A stretch of DNA of 64,000 bases from Prunus persica (GCF_000346465.2 NC_034010.1:15291248-15355247); one strand, 5' to 3'. Shown: positions 44,301 to 58,745, counted from the first letter of the stretch. Numbers and translations are program-made. Notes: generated by a model not told the origin, from the letters alone.

Positions 44301-45121
44301 GATTGCATAAATAAAACATTCACCTTCTCTACACCTTCATCAAATTTAGACATGAACCCTGATAGGTACTCTTTGATCACTGGCGTCAAATATGCATCAA
44401 CACTAGCTGTTAGACCCCGAGGAACAGCTCGAACCATGGGTGTCAAAGCTGAAGATAAGGAAACATGTCTGAAGCCCAAACTCTCAGCTAGCCTTTCAAC
44501 AGCTACTTCATGCTGTGGGTAAGTATAAGAATGCATTAACACAACAGCCAAACAGCTAATCCCCTTCTCCAACAATCCTTGGAGTAAAGGCTTCAAAGTT
44601 TCTACATCAATAGGCTTTACAACTTTAACCATCTCACCAGAAACTCCTTTAACTAACGACGCAGAAGAAGAATCTTGATTATCATTTGCCAGCTCAACTC
44701 TCTCGTCAACCTCAATAACCTCCTCATAAAGGTTTGACGGTTTTGATACAGTGAGATCAAATATTTTGGGACGAGCCTGGTTACCAATCTGGAGCAAATC
44801 TCGGAAACCCCGAGTCACACAGAGAGCAATCCTTTCCCCTTTTCTCTCCAAAAGTGCATTTGTTGCCACAGTTGTACCCATCCTTATCCATTCTATCTTA
44901 TCAGTCGGTATTTTTGAAGCACGGGAAATTTTCTTCCCAGTAAACTCTTCAAGAATCCTCCGAATTCCTTCAACTGGAGCATCGTCATAGTTCGATGGAT
45001 CAACAGACAAAAGTTTTAAAACTTGTCCATCAGGCTGACCTGGGATCTCAGCGTAAACATCAGTGAAGGTTCCCCCTCTGTCAATGCAAAATCTGAGTTT
45101 GTTGTCATTGGCACTCCCCAT
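41321..45121 (-). CDS. OXP1: 5-oxoprolinase (ATP-hydrolysing)
   Basis: An uninterrupted single-exon ORF of 1266 residues from the ATG at 45121, the usual length and structure for plant OXP1. It converts 5-oxoproline to glutamate with ATP hydrolysis, a cytosolic step that recycles the product of glutathione breakdown. Domains in order: hydantoinase A N-terminal region with [15 protein letters not shown] at residues 11-25; hydantoinase A catalytic region with [17 protein letters not shown] at about 317-333 and [11 protein letters not shown]; hydantoinase B from about residue 735 ([40 protein letters not shown]) to the Gly-rich tail [13 protein letters not shown]. The eukaryotic form fuses the A and B subunits that are separate in many bacteria. 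A 5' leader intron is predicted at 45167-45378. It lies about 0.8 kb downstream of the AAE19-type gene on the same strand. Confidence 0.97.
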   Translation of the reverse strand: MGSANDNKLRFCIDRGGTFTDVYAEIPGQPDGQVLKLLSVDPSNYDDAPVEGIRRILEEFTGKKISRASKIPTDKIEWIRMGTTVATNALLERKGERIALCVTRGFRDLLQIGNQARPKIFDLTVSKPSNLYEEVIEVDERVELANDNQDSSSASLVKGVSGEMVKVVKPIDVETLKPLLQGLLEKGISCLAVVLMHSYTYPQHEVAVERLAESLGFRHVSLSSALTPMVRAVPRGLTASVDAYLTPVIKEYLSGFMSKFDEGVEKVNVLFMQSDGGLAPESRFSGHKAVLSGPAGGVVGYSQTLFGLETEKPLIGFDMGGTSTDVSRYAGTYEQVLETQIAGAIIQAPQLDISTVAAGGGSKLKFQFGAFRVGPESVGAHPGPVCYRKGGELAVTDANLVLGYVIPDYFPSIFGPNEDEPLDIRATRDEFDKLASQINSYRKSQDPSAKDMTVEEIALGFVNVANETMCRPIRQLTEMKGHETRNHALACFGGAGPQHACAIARSLGMKEVLIHRFCGILSAYGMGLADVVEEAQEPYSAVYSLESVQEASHREAILLSQVRQKLQEQGFRDENMTTETYLNLRYEGTDTSIMVKKRITEDGRGCNYNLDFVELFQQEYGFKLLNRNILICDVRVRGVGVTNILKPLALERTSCSPKVEGNYKVYFGNGWQETPLYKLEKLGYGHIMAGPAIIMNGNSTVIVEPNCKAIITKYGNIKIEIDSTSSTMKVVEKVANVVQLSIFNHRFMGIAEQMGRTLQRTSISTNIKERLDFSCALFGPDGGLVANAPHVPVHLGAMSSTVRWQINYWGDNLSEGDVLVTNHPCAGGSHLPDITVITPVFDNGKLVFFVASRGHHAEIGGITPGSMPPFSKSIWEEGAALKAFKLVEKGIFQEEGITKLLRFPCSDELAQKIPGTRRLQDNLSDLRAQVAANKRGITLIKELIEQYGLDTVQAYMTYVQLNAEEAVREMLKSVAARVLSQPSSSGDRSSVTIEEEDYMDDGSIIHLKLTIDSDNGEANFDFSGTSPEVYGNWNAPEAVTAAAVIYCLRCLVDVDIPLNQGCLAPVKIYIPPGSFLSPSDKAAVVGGNVLTSQRITDVVLTAFQACACSQGCMNNLTFGDETFGYYETIGGGSGAGPTWDGTSGVQCHMTNTRMTDPEIFEQRYPVLLHKFGLRENSGGVGYHKGGDGLVREIEFKRPIVVSILSERRVHTPRGLKGGKDGARGANFLITQDKRRVYLGGKNTVEVQPGEILQILTPGGGGWGSPL

Positions 45122-45166
45122 TTTTATGCTAAGAGATTAGACTTGAGACGACGCCGATATGGAAAC

Positions 45167-45378
45167 CTAAAGATGAAAAACAAAAAATACAGATGATCAA
45201 TTATACTAGTAATTTCACATGCACTGAGCCAAAATTGTGGATCAGATTGGACAGAGCATGCAATAATTCGCTCAACCCCCTACGAATTTCGATCTGGATC
45301 GAGCGTACCCCAATCGCGGTACGGTATCGATCTGGAACGAAAGATTTAACGACTCAGTTCCAGAAGAGAGAACAGTAC
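45167..45378 (-). other. Predicted intron in the OXP1 5' leader
   Basis: Minus-strand donor CTATCAG|GTACTG (45379/45378) and acceptor ATCTTTAG|GTTTCC (45167/45166), 45 bases upstream of the ATG. The leader exon above 45379 is followed by open, T-rich promoter-like sequence. Inferred from splice-site sequence only. Confidence 0.5.
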
Positions 45379-45914
45379 CTGATAGACGACAGAACACTAC
45401 CTGACCGCCAACAGCAGACGAGCAATGCTATAGCTGATGAGCCCACGTTTGACTCTTGCTCTCTTCTCATAAAGGAGAAGGAAGATATTGGGTTCGGAGA
45501 GGATTTTACTTTTACTGCAGTAAAATACTATTTTTGTTATTATTATTTTTTCTTCTTTTTTTTAAAAGAAGAGTTTATTTTTACTTTTACCGCATAAGTT
45601 AACCATTATTAGCGTTGGAGTCATACGGGAGGATTGGTGTACATGCAAGACCTCTACATTTTTAATTTGTGCCGCAAATTTTTTTGGGTCAGGTTTTATG
45701 CGGGGGATTCTAATGTATGATGCAGTGCATGTTTGTTATCCTGGTGGTCACCCCGCTCTCTTAAGCCTCATTCGTTAGTTTCATAATGGTGATGACTAAA
45801 ATGTGTAAGATAAATTGATATATGATTTTTCTTTTAAAATTAATTCGGCCTAAAATGACTTCACAGCCATATTTAACACAATCCATATATACAGAACCTA
45901 TTGGTCCTACAGAC

Positions 45915-48900
45915 CTAGGCCTTCACAGTAATGCAGTGTATATAATCATCCCTACAACCAACAAAAATTCTGCCACCAATCATTACAGGTGAAGAAAATA
46001 CATCTCCTGCGAGGTCCAGTCTGGAAAATTCCTCAACATCTATCGGTTCATTTGCCACTTTGGCGACGCCCGAGTTAACCCGAAGCAAATATACACTTCC
46101 TGAGCTGGAACAGATACAAACCAACCTGGAAAAAAAAGTTGTGGATCAATATGAAAATGATCAGGTAAATGTTCGAGCTTTCTGTAGTTCTTTACCTGTC
46201 TGGCAAGTTAGATCGATCAGATACCAAGCTTAAGTGCTCATCCACATAAGCGGATGAAGTAATTGGATCCTTAACATTGTATTGCCAGAGTAAATCTCCC
46301 GTTTCCTAGAGCAGTGATCAAATGTGCAGTTAGTTATAACTTATAATAAACTGAATATGAATAAATTAAGTTCTTTTTTTAAAAAAACAAGATCTTGGGA
46401 ATATGATGGCAATCCATAATCTATTTTCCAAAATGTCAAATAGAACAAATTAGAAAATTTAATCATATTACAGAATGGTTAAATCATATTCCTACTCCTA
46501 ATGTTCCTGATTGAAGAATGTTGAGGGCACATCTTGATGGATACTGGAAGTTGGATGGGCCAAACCTGACTTGCAAAGACTAACTGATCTACTTAGAATG
46601 TAAACCATTCATGTGTGATGGATAATTCTACGATAAATTCTAATGAGGAAGTTTCTTTCATAGGAATTTCGAGGGAGTATGAATGATCACGGAGCCATTG
46701 AATAAGACCAAGTAAAAGTCATGCCATTAGCTATGTTGATTCTGACATTATACTTAGATCTCAAACTTATAGTTCATGTGATCCGTTAAATTTTGGAAAT
46801 GTGATTAAAATTAGTGTATTAGGAATATCCAGAAAAAGGTAAATTGTAAGAAGAGATAAAATTCTTCCATTGTCTTTTAGCAAAAAATAGAGGGGGGAAA
46901 AAAGCATCACTTTCATGGTTAAAGCACGAGGTAAGATTCAAAATAGGGAATTCAATCATTACAGAACAGAAAAACTATCAGTAGTTATCTCACAATTACT
47001 AGTTGAAAATCACATGCCAAACAAAAACATATATAATAAAATTGTGCAGATTTTCATCCATAACAGATGCTGGGCCTTACCAGTTCAAGTGAGTAGATGC
47101 TTCCATCTCGAGAGCATATGAGTGCCTGCAGAATCATAATCAAGACATAAAAAAAAACATCTTTAATATCTTAACAACTGCTCCTTCAACATGGTCTAAG
47201 CAAATTCTACATGTGCTTGAGGGAAGTGGTGCTGTGAATTGACATGTAAAACTTAAAAAATACAGAAATTATTTAATCAGATCTCGAATTAGTATATGAA
47301 AAGATATTAGACCACATATCCAAATATTTTCACAACATAAAACTAGAGTACATGGCCAATATTTACTCTCATTTCTATGTTACGAACATTCACTTAAAAA
47401 ACATTCTGACAATATCAAGACAGGTCCAATTATAATGATTATCAACCAATTTTAACAGGACCTCGGCTTTTCATCTCTTCATTGCTTTTCTCTATTTGGT
47501 TGTTGCAGCAGTTACAATTACAAGGTTTGTCATAATCCTGCCTCATGCTAATCCAACTATAACTTGGAAGTTCCTGAAAACACCTACTACTTAAGCTTGC
47601 AGACGATTCTTATTTTTCTCAGTAAGTCCATTGTATGCTTTACATACCATCAAGGAGAATGTTTAGCAGACTCAAGAAAGATAAATAAATTATGAATTAG
47701 CTACAGAACATTCAGTCCATACTACATACCTGAAAAGGAAGAGCAGAAGACATGCAGGCTCCAGCAAATATAGGTCCAGCAGTTCTATACTGTTCAATAA
47801 TATCATCAAAAAGAAAAAGAATTATGAATTGCAAATGACCATGACATACACGTTAGAGGATTACACCAAATATAGGCAAAGAGCTGCATCACTATATATC
47901 CTTGATCTAATCTAACAGAGAACTTCAGTATGGACATGGTGCATTTTCTGGAGAGGAACAAAAACTTTGGAGGTAGTAGAAAACTCTGTTCACTAGATTC
48001 AAGAATTGTTTTTGAGTTTGATCTTTCTCATGACTCATGGTTCGTAATACACTGAGTTTCTCTTTCACATGACTCATAGTTAATAATAAATAGGATGTAT
48101 AAAATACATACACGTATCATTTGGTAGATTCATTCAAAAATACGTTGTGGATTCAGCCATAAAATATGCAAACAGAATGTTCAAAATATAAAAAAAATTG
48201 TGTGCAATACATAATGAAATATATGGAAATTGGAAACATATATTTTGTGTCAAGTCAAATTCATATTAAAATTAAATTCTTATTTGAAGTAAAATAACAC
48301 ACTAATGTCAGCGATTTAGATGGGTTAAAGTCAGAAGGTCATACATCTTGGAAGAGAAAGGTGAGGATTTTAATTTTAATTTCATTGTTTTAATTTATTT
48401 TATAGGGAAATGTATTCAATCATTGTGCTTGGAAATACAAAAAATGGACAACTGAATGCACTTTATCAAATGTCCTTTACTCTGTTAAGGTTAACGGGTC
48501 TAAAAGTCACATTGCAAAATTCTATGCAGAAGGCAAGAAACTTATGGGTCAGTCATTTCCACTTTCAACTAAGGTTGCACCCAGAGAATGAAGTTATGGA
48601 AGGATTAAGCAAAAACATGTAAATAAAGTATTAAATAAAATTGTATTGTACCCTCCAAATAACAGATCCACTTGTATCCAATGCGAGAACATGACCGTCC
48701 ACTAAGCAACATATAACTGGTAGTCAAGAAACACACAAGATAATGTAAATCATGATAACAAATGATTAAGATAAATGAGAGAGCTTTCATATATCACAAA
48801 GGATGGATACATAGCCAAACAGTCAAATGAACTGCACATACTATTTCCATTCAGAGAATTGATGGCAAGAGAACCAAACACTGGCGCTTCTAGCCCATGC

Positions 48901-51900
48901 AGCCACAGAATAGAAAATGGGAATGCCTGAATTTGTAAATAGATTGGCCAAATCAATAACAAGCTTGCAAGCCACAAATAAATATTCAACTTGAATAAAT
49001 CAAAACAATGCATTTTTTCTTTTCTTTTGAGCAACGAAGGATAGTTGGGACATAATAAGCTCAACAGCCTTAATATGGGAATCAGTACTAATATTTGAAC
49101 ACTAAATCTGGCCTAGAATGGAATGAACTTGAGGGAAAAGATTGTGACTCCTTCAGAAACTGAGATATGGAAAGCACGCGAGCACATGATTAGATAAATT
49201 CTAGATCTGGGTATTAATTAGGTCAATGAATTAGCGGAGCTGGCATGGCAGACCACTAGGTTAACAGTTGTTGCCACAGGGGAGACTTTGAGGTCCACCT
49301 TTTCTGCCATTTTACTTTCTTTCCTACTCTTTTTATTCCCCTTTTGTCAAATAAGTTGTAATGTTCATTGATTTTGAGAAACAAAATGATATATAAACAA
49401 TCATGAAGGGAAAGGGAGTGGCACCAATTACTATTGATGCAGGCCATTGTCATAGCGCTATTTAATATGATAAGTCAAGGTAGCTTCAGAGGTTAAGTGC
49501 ATTTGTAGCTGTATTCTACTTTCTAAAACTTTGTTTATAGGTATGCAAATAAATTTTCTTACAATTTCCTATGAATAAATTTCAATTCTCTGATTTAGCA
49601 CGTTTTCCAAATCCACTCACAAAGACAAGGTTCACCGTTTAAAAATTACAGGCAATAACTACACGATAAACCTTGAGATTTGTAATACCGCGATTGATAT
49701 GGCTGTCATTTGGCCACTCGTAGAAGCCACATAAAGTATATTATTCATCTGCAAGCAAAATTACTAAGAAGATCACATTTACTGACAAGCAGATGTCGAC
49801 AGATTATCACAGTTTACTGACTGACAAGAATACAGTACTCTACCGGGAATGGCCAGTTATATTTATCATTACTTATCTACAGATGAAAAAAGCTCATATA
49901 TTATTTTCGCAAAAGAAAAAGCTCATATACTATAACTGGAAAAAAAATTAAATTAAATGTCTGAAAATATACCAAGTATGCTGCAGTAGATTTTCCCTGG
50001 AGAAAAAATTAGCAACGCACCTCATCAATTGCAGGTGACCCATAGATACTCCCACCACATGGAAGCTGATATACACAGCAATGGTTTTTGTAATCTAGAG
50101 CATACAAGTTATGGTCATATGATCCACACCTGCAGAAAATTAGTTATAGATCATTCTCCTTTTTTCCCCTCTTCCAACAGAAGAGAAACAAAAATAAAAC
50201 AGAGTTAGAGTAGGTTCTGTAAATAAAATAGTAAAGAGAAACTTTTCACCATTCAAAACAGGTTGTGAAACTACAAAGGAGTACAACAATCACCCATTTT
50301 CTCTTGATTGCTTCACAAATCCACATCCTGCCATATAATTTTCTACGAGTTCCTAAACTTCATTGTTGCAACAATTCTACGCCTTTGTAAGTATATGATC
50401 ATTGTTACAAATCCAATCACAGGAACGTCAAAAACAAAAATTACGAACATCATTGCCAAGAAGGAGATATAGCAGTATACACTACCCAACAATATTTCGC
50501 TTTCTTTTCCTCTTTTGCTGATACGATTTCATAAACTATCCCAAACTCAACTTCCCTTTGCACATCAGCCAAGCCTTAGGTACTAAAGAAATCTTTCTAC
50601 TGCAAAACACAAAACCAGAACTTTTGGAAGCGAACTGCTTACTTGGACACGCTAGCAGTTCACTAATAAAGTTGCACAGAGAACTTTCCATGCAAACAAA
50701 TATTCATTCGACCAAAAAGGTTGCAGACAGGAATTAAGATTCTCAGTGCTAACATGAACAGTTCCTTCTTCAATTCTTTTTATCAGATAATGTTTACATG
50801 AACAATTGATGTAGCATATCAGCAATCCACCGTCCAACCTGGCTAGGGTTTTAATTGTTTTCTTATTTTCTTATGATTTGCTTGGATAGGAATTTAGTTC
50901 CTGATGTTTTATTTAACTTGGCCAACTAGTTATGCTCCTTGTTTCTTTTAAAGAGCCATGTGACAGACATGTCAGTTTTGAAGTATTTTGGAGGGTAGGA
51001 TTAAATATCTATCTAAGCAATCAAGGGTTAGGATGCTATGGTCTCCTTTACACCAATACCATCAGTACACTTTCAAAAGACTGTATAAGCAAATTTTTAA
51101 AACATTTATCAGAATTTGGAGATTTGCATCAATGTTTTATATTCTTAGCTTCCCTTGAGAACTCAAGGTCCTTCTAGAGAGGATTTCTCTACGCTCCTTA
51201 GATTTCTGACGAGTTTGTTCACTTTCCCAGTCCAACATACATAGTTAGTAAGGCATTTATAAAAAGGATTGCCAAGCATAGAATAAAAGACAGAACCAAG
51301 AAACAAATTATCTTTTGATTCAATTAGCATTATAAATGGAATAGTTAGTTTGTGGACACAATTGATGTAGGCAAAACACTGTTCAAATTAATTGAATAAA
51401 AAGGCAAGGAGGTCTCAGAAATATACCAGATCAATTGTCTCTGACTGTCTATGACGGGCTGTGACTTTACCTTCAAATTATAAATGCATCAACCATAAGA
51501 GCAGATTAAAAAAAATTAATATATGGGTTATCTATATATTAACATATATAATATACAGAATTTAAATCAAGATTCAAATTATAAGAAAAGTAAAATAACT
51601 AATATGCCTGCAGTAAGAAATTATGTGAAATCAATCATAATACAAATGACATGGAAAATAAAAGTGAAAACGAAAACATATAAAAGAAACAACAATAGTA
51701 GGTTAGAACAATCCTACCTCACCAGATGTTTGGAAAGTCCAACAGATGTTACCGTTCAAAAAATCAAGGAAGTATATTTTCCCTCTGTAGCATCCAACTA
51801 CAACCTAAAGCAATACCCCACATGAGAAAGATCAAAATGCCCCCCATGGAGCTAATTCAAAGATGACTTATGAAGTTAAAAGCACAAAATTTGTTTCAAA

Positions 51901-54900
51901 TACAACCTGTGTGAAGTCACTAAGAATTGCTGCTGAGCATTCCACACGTCCTTCTAGTTTTATCTCCCACTGGACAGAACCACTAGGGCAAATTATGTAA
52001 CAATAAAACACTAGAAAGATAAATATTTCATGCTGAGTGGTTAAGAAATACTTTAAATGCATCCGAAATTATCTAAGAATTATGGCAATAATATGATTGT
52101 ATTCAGAAACTACAAAATATACCTTACCTTCTGGCATTAACACACATAAATTTATGTGAGTGCGATCCAATAAATAAGTAGATATCCTGGCCTTTATGAA
52201 CAATAATTGGCGATGCATCAACACATAATCCCATGTAAACTTTCCATGATTCTTGCATAGGAACATTTCTACTTTTCGGGACCATCACAGAACAGGTTGC
52301 TTGATAAATATCTTTCACCACGGACCCACCTTCATACACAACTTTGTTGCACCGGCTAAAAGAACAAGACGCATATATTGCCACAGAATTCCATGGATAC
52401 CCATTTGCTGGACTACTATCACCGGCAACATTTATGTTTGAATCCAGTTTCAAGCGTTTAGAGATAATTGCATTATCTTCACTTCTTCCAGAAAGAGTTC
52501 TTAGTAATCTCCTCTGCTCATCAAAATTTACTGTAGCAGGAGTGTCAGAGTGAACATGAAAAAAACTTGGTTTACCCCCTTCCAGATTCATCTTTGATTT
52601 AGCATCTCTACTGACGTTTATATTCAATGATTCTTTTCTCTCTAAAAGAGCAGTACAAAGCATGGATGGACTTGGAAAGCAATATATCAATCGCATATCA
52701 ACTCCTATATTATTAGAAAGATGTGCAGCAGCAATAGAATTTCCACCCATAGTAAAGAAATCATCATCATCAGAAATCTCTTCAACACTTAAAACATCTC
52801 TAAAGGCCTGTTGAAAATTTAAAAAGGAATTAATCTTAGTTGAAGAAACAAATAGTTAGTATGAATTTAAAGATAATCAAAATTTAGATATGATAGAGTA
52901 TTTGTCATCCTACAAGTGATGTACACAAACACAAAAAACCTTCCCATAATAGACGCAGAAATGAATGGTGAAATCAACAAAACAAATCCGAGCAAACATA
53001 AGAAAGAATAAAAGGTCGATTATATTATTATGAGGGTAAAGAGCAAACCGTTTTTACTAGTTGCAGTAGGTTGCTACTCCCAACGTCACCAAGCCCATCT
53101 TCGACATGCTTTGCAAGAAATACTGAGTCTGCCAACAACTCATAGTTAATTTTGCCACTAGAAGATACTGGAAATGATTCAGTAACAACAATGTGGCCAG
53201 GAATCATTGCTAATGGAAGTTTGTCAGCCATCCAACTTTTGATGGTAGCTCCGAATATTTCCTTGGGTATTCCCTCTCTTAATATTATAAATGCCACGAG
53301 TAGCATGAGTTCCCCTTGAACTTTATGAAAAATTACAGCAGCATCAATTACCTCTGAGTGTCCCCTCACTGTATCTTCAATTTCCTCTAAAGCAATACGC
53401 TGCCCATTGAGCTTAATTGTACGGTCTTTTCTACCTAAGAAAACCAAGTCACCGCTACGAAGCTGTTTAGCAAAATCACCCGTCCGAAAATAATATTGAC
53501 TTTTATGTCCATTTACAGAACTGCAACAAACAGAATCTTGAGACAACCTTACAGTGTCCAAAGGAGTAACCATAGAATCAGAATAGTATCCAGAAGAATT
53601 GCATACACCAGCGACATAAATTTCTCCCTCATTGGATACATCATCACCACCAATAAGTACGACATCACAATTAAAAATAGGCATACCAATTGGAACAGTT
53701 GTTAGTCGGTCTGCCGCCAAAATCAATGGCAATCTCTTGCAATCAAAATATGTACAATCACCAGACACCTAGAATTTAACAATTTCCCTGTTAGCAATTA
53801 TTGAAGGAATTTATGTATTAGCCATTAATATTGAAATGCAATAGAAGTAGCTTATATGTCATGAGGAAGTGTATCAGTATAAGTGATAATACATAATTAA
53901 ATGACTAATAACAGTTTTGTCGATCCAAATATAAGCTTCACAGAATTTAAAAGGTGACCAACATGGAATATGCCACAGCATTTATCAAATAGAAGATATA
54001 CAGTTCCTGCAAAAGATGTACAAAGAGATATAGGATTTTCTCGTGACAAACTGAACCCACTTCAGAGTACTTGAAAACAGACAATCATCAGTAACATAAA
54101 AATATTTTAAAAAATTGTGTCAGGAAATGACAACTATAGAAGTCAAAACAATCAAAGACATGGCAAAGCATTTCAGAATGCTATAACAAGCCCTTCCACC
54201 CCCAGTAGTAGGAAAAACTACAATCCACAATATGTAGCAGGAATACATCTAAAAATTGTATGACAGGTGTAATCACAGGCCTTCCTTCTTATTTCCTCAC
54301 CACTTTCCACTCAGAGTTCTGACCAAATGAAAACTCGATCTAATCACTGGTGCTTCTTGACCTTAAATTATTTCCTGATACAAGCACCACATATCCCACA
54401 AAGGAACTGCACTCCAGATAGCACAGATTCGTGTTCATGAAGGCATCCTTAGAAACAACAAGCAAGCATCTCAGGCACTGATTTAGGCATTGCCAGTTTT
54501 ATACAGCCACATCGAAAACAGAAGGTGCCACTCCAATAACATGTATAGATTAGCGTTACAATCCAACACAAGAAAATGAGGCAGAGGGAAAAACACACAT
54601 GCCATGTAAACTAGCATTTTTCTATAATAAACACGACAATATCTAAATAGTAAGATTGTCAAATCTTGCATAGTAGATAATATAAATTATTTAAAAAACT
54701 GAATGAGTTAACAAGGAAATGCAAATCATTTCATATTCGTCCAACCAGACAATATGATTCAACCTAATCTGTTGGAGATCTAATCAAATGGATAGTGTTA
54801 AATTCGAAGTAAGTTCTAAACTCTAACCTCAGTACTCCCATACAAATTCAAAATAGCGGTCCTCGGTAACATCTTGGAGAGCTTATCCCATAAGGATAAA

Positions 54901-56370
54901 GGCAAAACTTCGCCGCTTAACACTAACAAATCCAATGACCTTGGAAGCTGCTCATCATCTCGACCTTGTAAGGAAGGAAGGATTGCTCTCATAAGTGATG
55001 GAACAGCAGTAAGTCTATTGACAAAGTAAGCCTACAAGAAAACTCCAAATTATATAAAATAAAATAAAAGGAATCAACTTATAAGTAACTTAAATCGTAT
55101 AATATAACTATCGTTTGAAAATAATGAACTGTGATCAGCTTTGAGCATATGAAAGTACTTCAAAAGAACTAAAGGTTTGCATAACAAATAAATGCGATAT
55201 CTTGTGAAGTTGCACCAATAATTTTTTTTTATTTGTTTATCCTGAAAAACTTTCTTAGTTAAAAATTAAAACTCGTTAGCCAAACCAACTGAATGCAAGA
55301 CGATTAAGGAATTGGAAGTCACCTAACATAATTGATTGTTTAGTTATATGACTCATCATATTATCAATGATCTGAGCTCAACAACAAGGTTGCAAATCCT
55401 AGCTCACCATTGTAATCTGAGCTCAAAAATCTAAACAAAGCATGAAGTAAAGGCCGTGTACCTGTAGAAAATCGACAAGCGAAAACACATTGCGCTTAAG
55501 GTGATTGAAAGGAGGTATAACCAAAGTACAACCAGTGAGAATAGCGCTAAGAAACTCTTGCAGGTGATCAACAAAGCTTATCCCTGTCTTGAACAACAAA
55601 ACCTCGTCTCCAAACAGTGGATACAACTCTTGCATCCATAGAAACCGATTCAAAAGACCTTGCTCAGTTCCACACACACCTTTCGGCTTCCCAGTCGAAC
55701 CCGAAGTGTACATCAAATAACACCAGCACGGCCTCTCCTTCACACTCTCACATTTGCACGCCCAATCCCAATCGATCCCTCCATTTTTACGCTCTTCCAT
55801 TGAGAACCACAAAACGCGACCACCGCAGGCCTCGGGTAGCCAATTCGAGTCTGATTCGAACCCGAACGGCGTCCTGGAGGCGATGATGAGGTCGACATTG
55901 GCCGAGGAAATTACTGAAAGTAGCCTCTGTTTGGGCCACGAAGGGTCCAGAGGCAGAAAGGCCTCTCCGCACCTCAAAACTGAAAGCACGGACACTATGT
56001 ACTCCGCCGAGGGCGGCATGTATAAGCCGAAGATTCTCCGGCTGGGCTTGTTGTAATCACAGGGAAGTCGAGGGGTGGAGAGGAGCTGGGAGGTGAGTGA
56101 ACCGACGGCTGAGATGAGATGGGAGTAGGTGAAGGAGTGGTCGCCGTCATAGAGGAGCTGCCGGACGAGAGCAGGAGCAGCATCCTCTGTGATGGAGGTG
56201 CGGGAACGGAGTTGTGGGGAAAGGAGGGCCCTACCGGAGGCATGCACAACGGCGATTTTGTTGGCGTTGTTGGCCGCTGCTGCGGAGAACTCGCGGGAAA
56301 TGCAGCAATGGGTGTTTTTATGTGCGCTTATCATTTGGGGTTTCAGATTTAGTGCATCATTTCTCGTCAT
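45915..56370 (-). CDS. AAE19: Acyl-activating enzyme, AASDH/AAE19 type (AMP-binding, carrier and beta-propeller domains)
   Basis: Fifteen exons hold one frame of about 1154 residues: 56370-55462, 55031-54828, 53768-53049, 52807-52128, 51982-51907, 51804-51718, 51470-51427, 50129-50021, 49748-49689, 48926-48842, 48716-48652, 47789-47730, 47125-47081, 46305-46196 and 46125-45915. All borders are GT/AG and in phase. The adenylation domain covers residues about 25-600: P-loop [14 protein letters not shown] at about 218-231, NLYGSTE at the exon 2 end, YFRTGDF, and the A10-type motif [12 protein letters not shown] carrier domain follows with the phosphopantetheine site [10 protein letters not shown] (Ser about 635). 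From about residue 755 a PQQ/WD-like propeller appears as short blades ([63 protein letters not shown]). The relative is Arabidopsis At5g35930 (AAE19) and animal AASDH. The substrate in plants is not established; animal data suggest amino acids such as beta-alanine. Confidence 0.9.
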
Positions 56371-56428
56371 CCCTCACTGTGTGTTTTTCGGGGCTGGGTA
56401 TTTAGACCGAAAAACCGGAAGAATTTGA

Positions 56429-56617
56429 CTTATTCCAAGGTGCTGTGTTGTTGAAGTTCTGCTGTTGAAAGGTCTCATAAATGAGAACTTGAGTCTGGGT
56501 TCTCTGCTGAAACCTGCGGAGAAGCAGTTCTTGGAGATATTTGTGAACAGATATCTTGGCGAAGTACCTCAATTGTCAAGTGTGTATCAAGGGAAGGTAG
56601 ATATCAAGGCTCTGTGA
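56429..56617 (+). pseudogene. mTERF-family C-terminal fragment
   Basis: A 62-codon open stretch ending TGA at 56615-56617 and opened by a TGA at 56426-56428. It reads LIPRCCVVEVLLLKGLINEN, then LSLGSLLKPAEKQFLEIFVN and RYLGEVPQLSSVYQGKV. This is the conserved tail of plant mitochondrial transcription termination factor (mTERF) proteins. There is no ATG and no upstream mTERF repeats, because the AAE19-type gene starts 60 bases away in the opposite direction. It is therefore a displaced 3' fragment, or a last exon whose gene has been lost. The match is from memory of the family; no alignment was run. Confidence 0.65.
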
Positions 56618-56619
56618 TC

Positions 56620-57703
56620 AGGTATGTTGAAACGGGATGAGGATGTAATTATTTTTAGCCACCTGATGCTGCCTTACTCAGATATATTAGCTTGCTTTTG
56701 GCAATCCTCTACCCTAGAAATTTTGTCTTTAAAGTAAGGTTTGATTTGTATCCAGCATCTTAACAAAATTTTGCACGAAGTAAATTCAATTTTTCATTCT
56801 TCTACTCTGCAGCCTACTTAAATATATCTGTGCCCAGAACCAACACAATCGAAACCCATATTACCCAGCCCCCAATTTGGATTTTCCGGTGATTGATTTT
56901 AACCTCTTCTCTCTTCGATTGATTTCTCTCATTCGAGCTCTTTGGCGACGCAGGGAAGAAAAAAAAAAATTGCTGGTCTCCAGTAGCTTGTTGGAATTGT
57001 GTTCAAAGCCAAAAACCCATCTGGGTTATTTAGACTTGGCTAAACACATATCGATGGGTCTGACTTAATACTTTAACATTACTTTGCGGAATATTAACGC
57101 CCAATCAATATTCTTATGACCAGGAATATATTCAGGATTTAGGGATGATGAGAAGTCTCCATGTATGCAATTTCATTATATAGCTCTCATATCCACTTGT
57201 GTATTTCTTAGACTATAGTTGTTCTACATATTGAAAGATAATATAGAATGATTTAATGTATAAAACAACATTTCTTGCCCATTGATAACATAATAGGTCT
57301 TTTATCAAAGATGTCCATAGCTCTAACTATTACATAATTAGTTGACTTTAAGGTCATATTTCTAACAAAAATCTACGATTTTGACTTGACTGTACGCCTT
57401 ACTTGCTGGAAGTCGACCTTTGGTTCCATAAGTCAAATCCCCATCTGACCTTCAAGACTTTGTCCCACCTTCACGACTTCGGCTGTAAATTTAGACTTGG
57501 CTAATTTGGAGTCAAAACCCGACTTAGAATTGCTTGACCCTAACTTGGCCTGAAAACCCAGCTTGGAGTTGGTCGACCCCTGATTGCTTCAAAGTCTGAA
57601 GGTCTTTTGAGATCGTATGATCTTGTTTGAGTTTGTTAGTATGACTTGAGAATTTTTGTTTTGATTGAATTTTTGGTTGTCAGTATCATGTTCACCTCCT
57701 CTC

Positions 57704-57734
<31 letters not shown>

Positions 57735-58745
57735 TAGAGAATCTGAATGAGGGTTTATTTTTTAATATTCGGAGGACGAAAGTTTGAAAGGATTCCTTGT
57801 TCCAGCGCAAAAAAGGGGTAGTGATTTAGTATGACAAAAGAAAACCCCCATAAAAAGTCAGCCTTCATAATGATCAGTTTTGATCTCCTGTCAACCAACT
57901 CTCTTATCTCTTGATCTCTTGCAAACCCCACTTGCCCTAATGCAAAGCCCTCACAAGCATAGGAAAGAAACTTGGCCTTCTTTTTTGGCATTGAATGGTT
58001 ATAGGGAGTGGTTTTCCGATTAAACCTTCTACCAACTCCCCATCATGTCCTCTGCCCTGTTGAAATCTTGACTTTAGAGTCGCATGGGCTTTTGTAAAGA
58101 GAGAGGTCTTCCCAAAAATTTGCTGCCTTGATTTCTGGATTTGTGATCAACAGTGATGATTAGACTTTGAGCCTTTGGAGAGTTTAGAAGCTGGGCTTAG
58201 TTTTTAAACCAATTAAAAACTGATTTTTCTAGATTAAATCACCATTAATGGCAATTAATTTTTAACCTGTAAGTTTATTTCTTGCAATTTGTTCACAAAG
58301 ATCTGGCCCTATAAAATGATTTGGGGTGACTTCTGGTTTTGGTAACACAAAGCTCAAGCCATTGTTTTTGATATGGGCTAATAGTTAGTTGGTCTGGCGC
58401 GTGAAATTTAGGCCCAAACAAAAATAAGGTATGAAAATATAAAATAAAAAAAACAGAAAATAAGAAGGCCAATTGACACATGCATGAAGAGGCTAGTATT
58501 AATATAACTTCAGAAACAATATTGTGTTGATAACAATATAATGCATGAAGAGGGCAATTGGCAAATGCGTTCAGTGTGTTTGCAGGCATGAATATTTGTA
58601 GATATAATATAAGAGAATAAGAGAAAGAGAAGGAAGCGATGAGCCATTGGGTTATAAGGCTGCACTTGCATGTCGTTTTGTGTATGTGCCGTTGCTCACA
58701 AGTTTATATTATATAAGAGCACCGATACTTGCAAAGGATGCAAAC
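56620..58745. other. Intergenic, no gene recognised
   Basis: No recognisable protein. A (TA)n tract at about 57705-57730. A minus-strand ORF at 57755-57991 starts with ATG (MPKKKAKFLSYACEGFALGQ) but matches nothing I know and runs into the TA-rich zone. Otherwise AT-rich. Confidence 0.4.

Noticed and set aside
57755..57991. Minus-strand 78-residue ORF (MPKKKAKFLS...)
   Set aside because: No recognised domain and it runs into TA-rich repeat; could be a relic but not supported.
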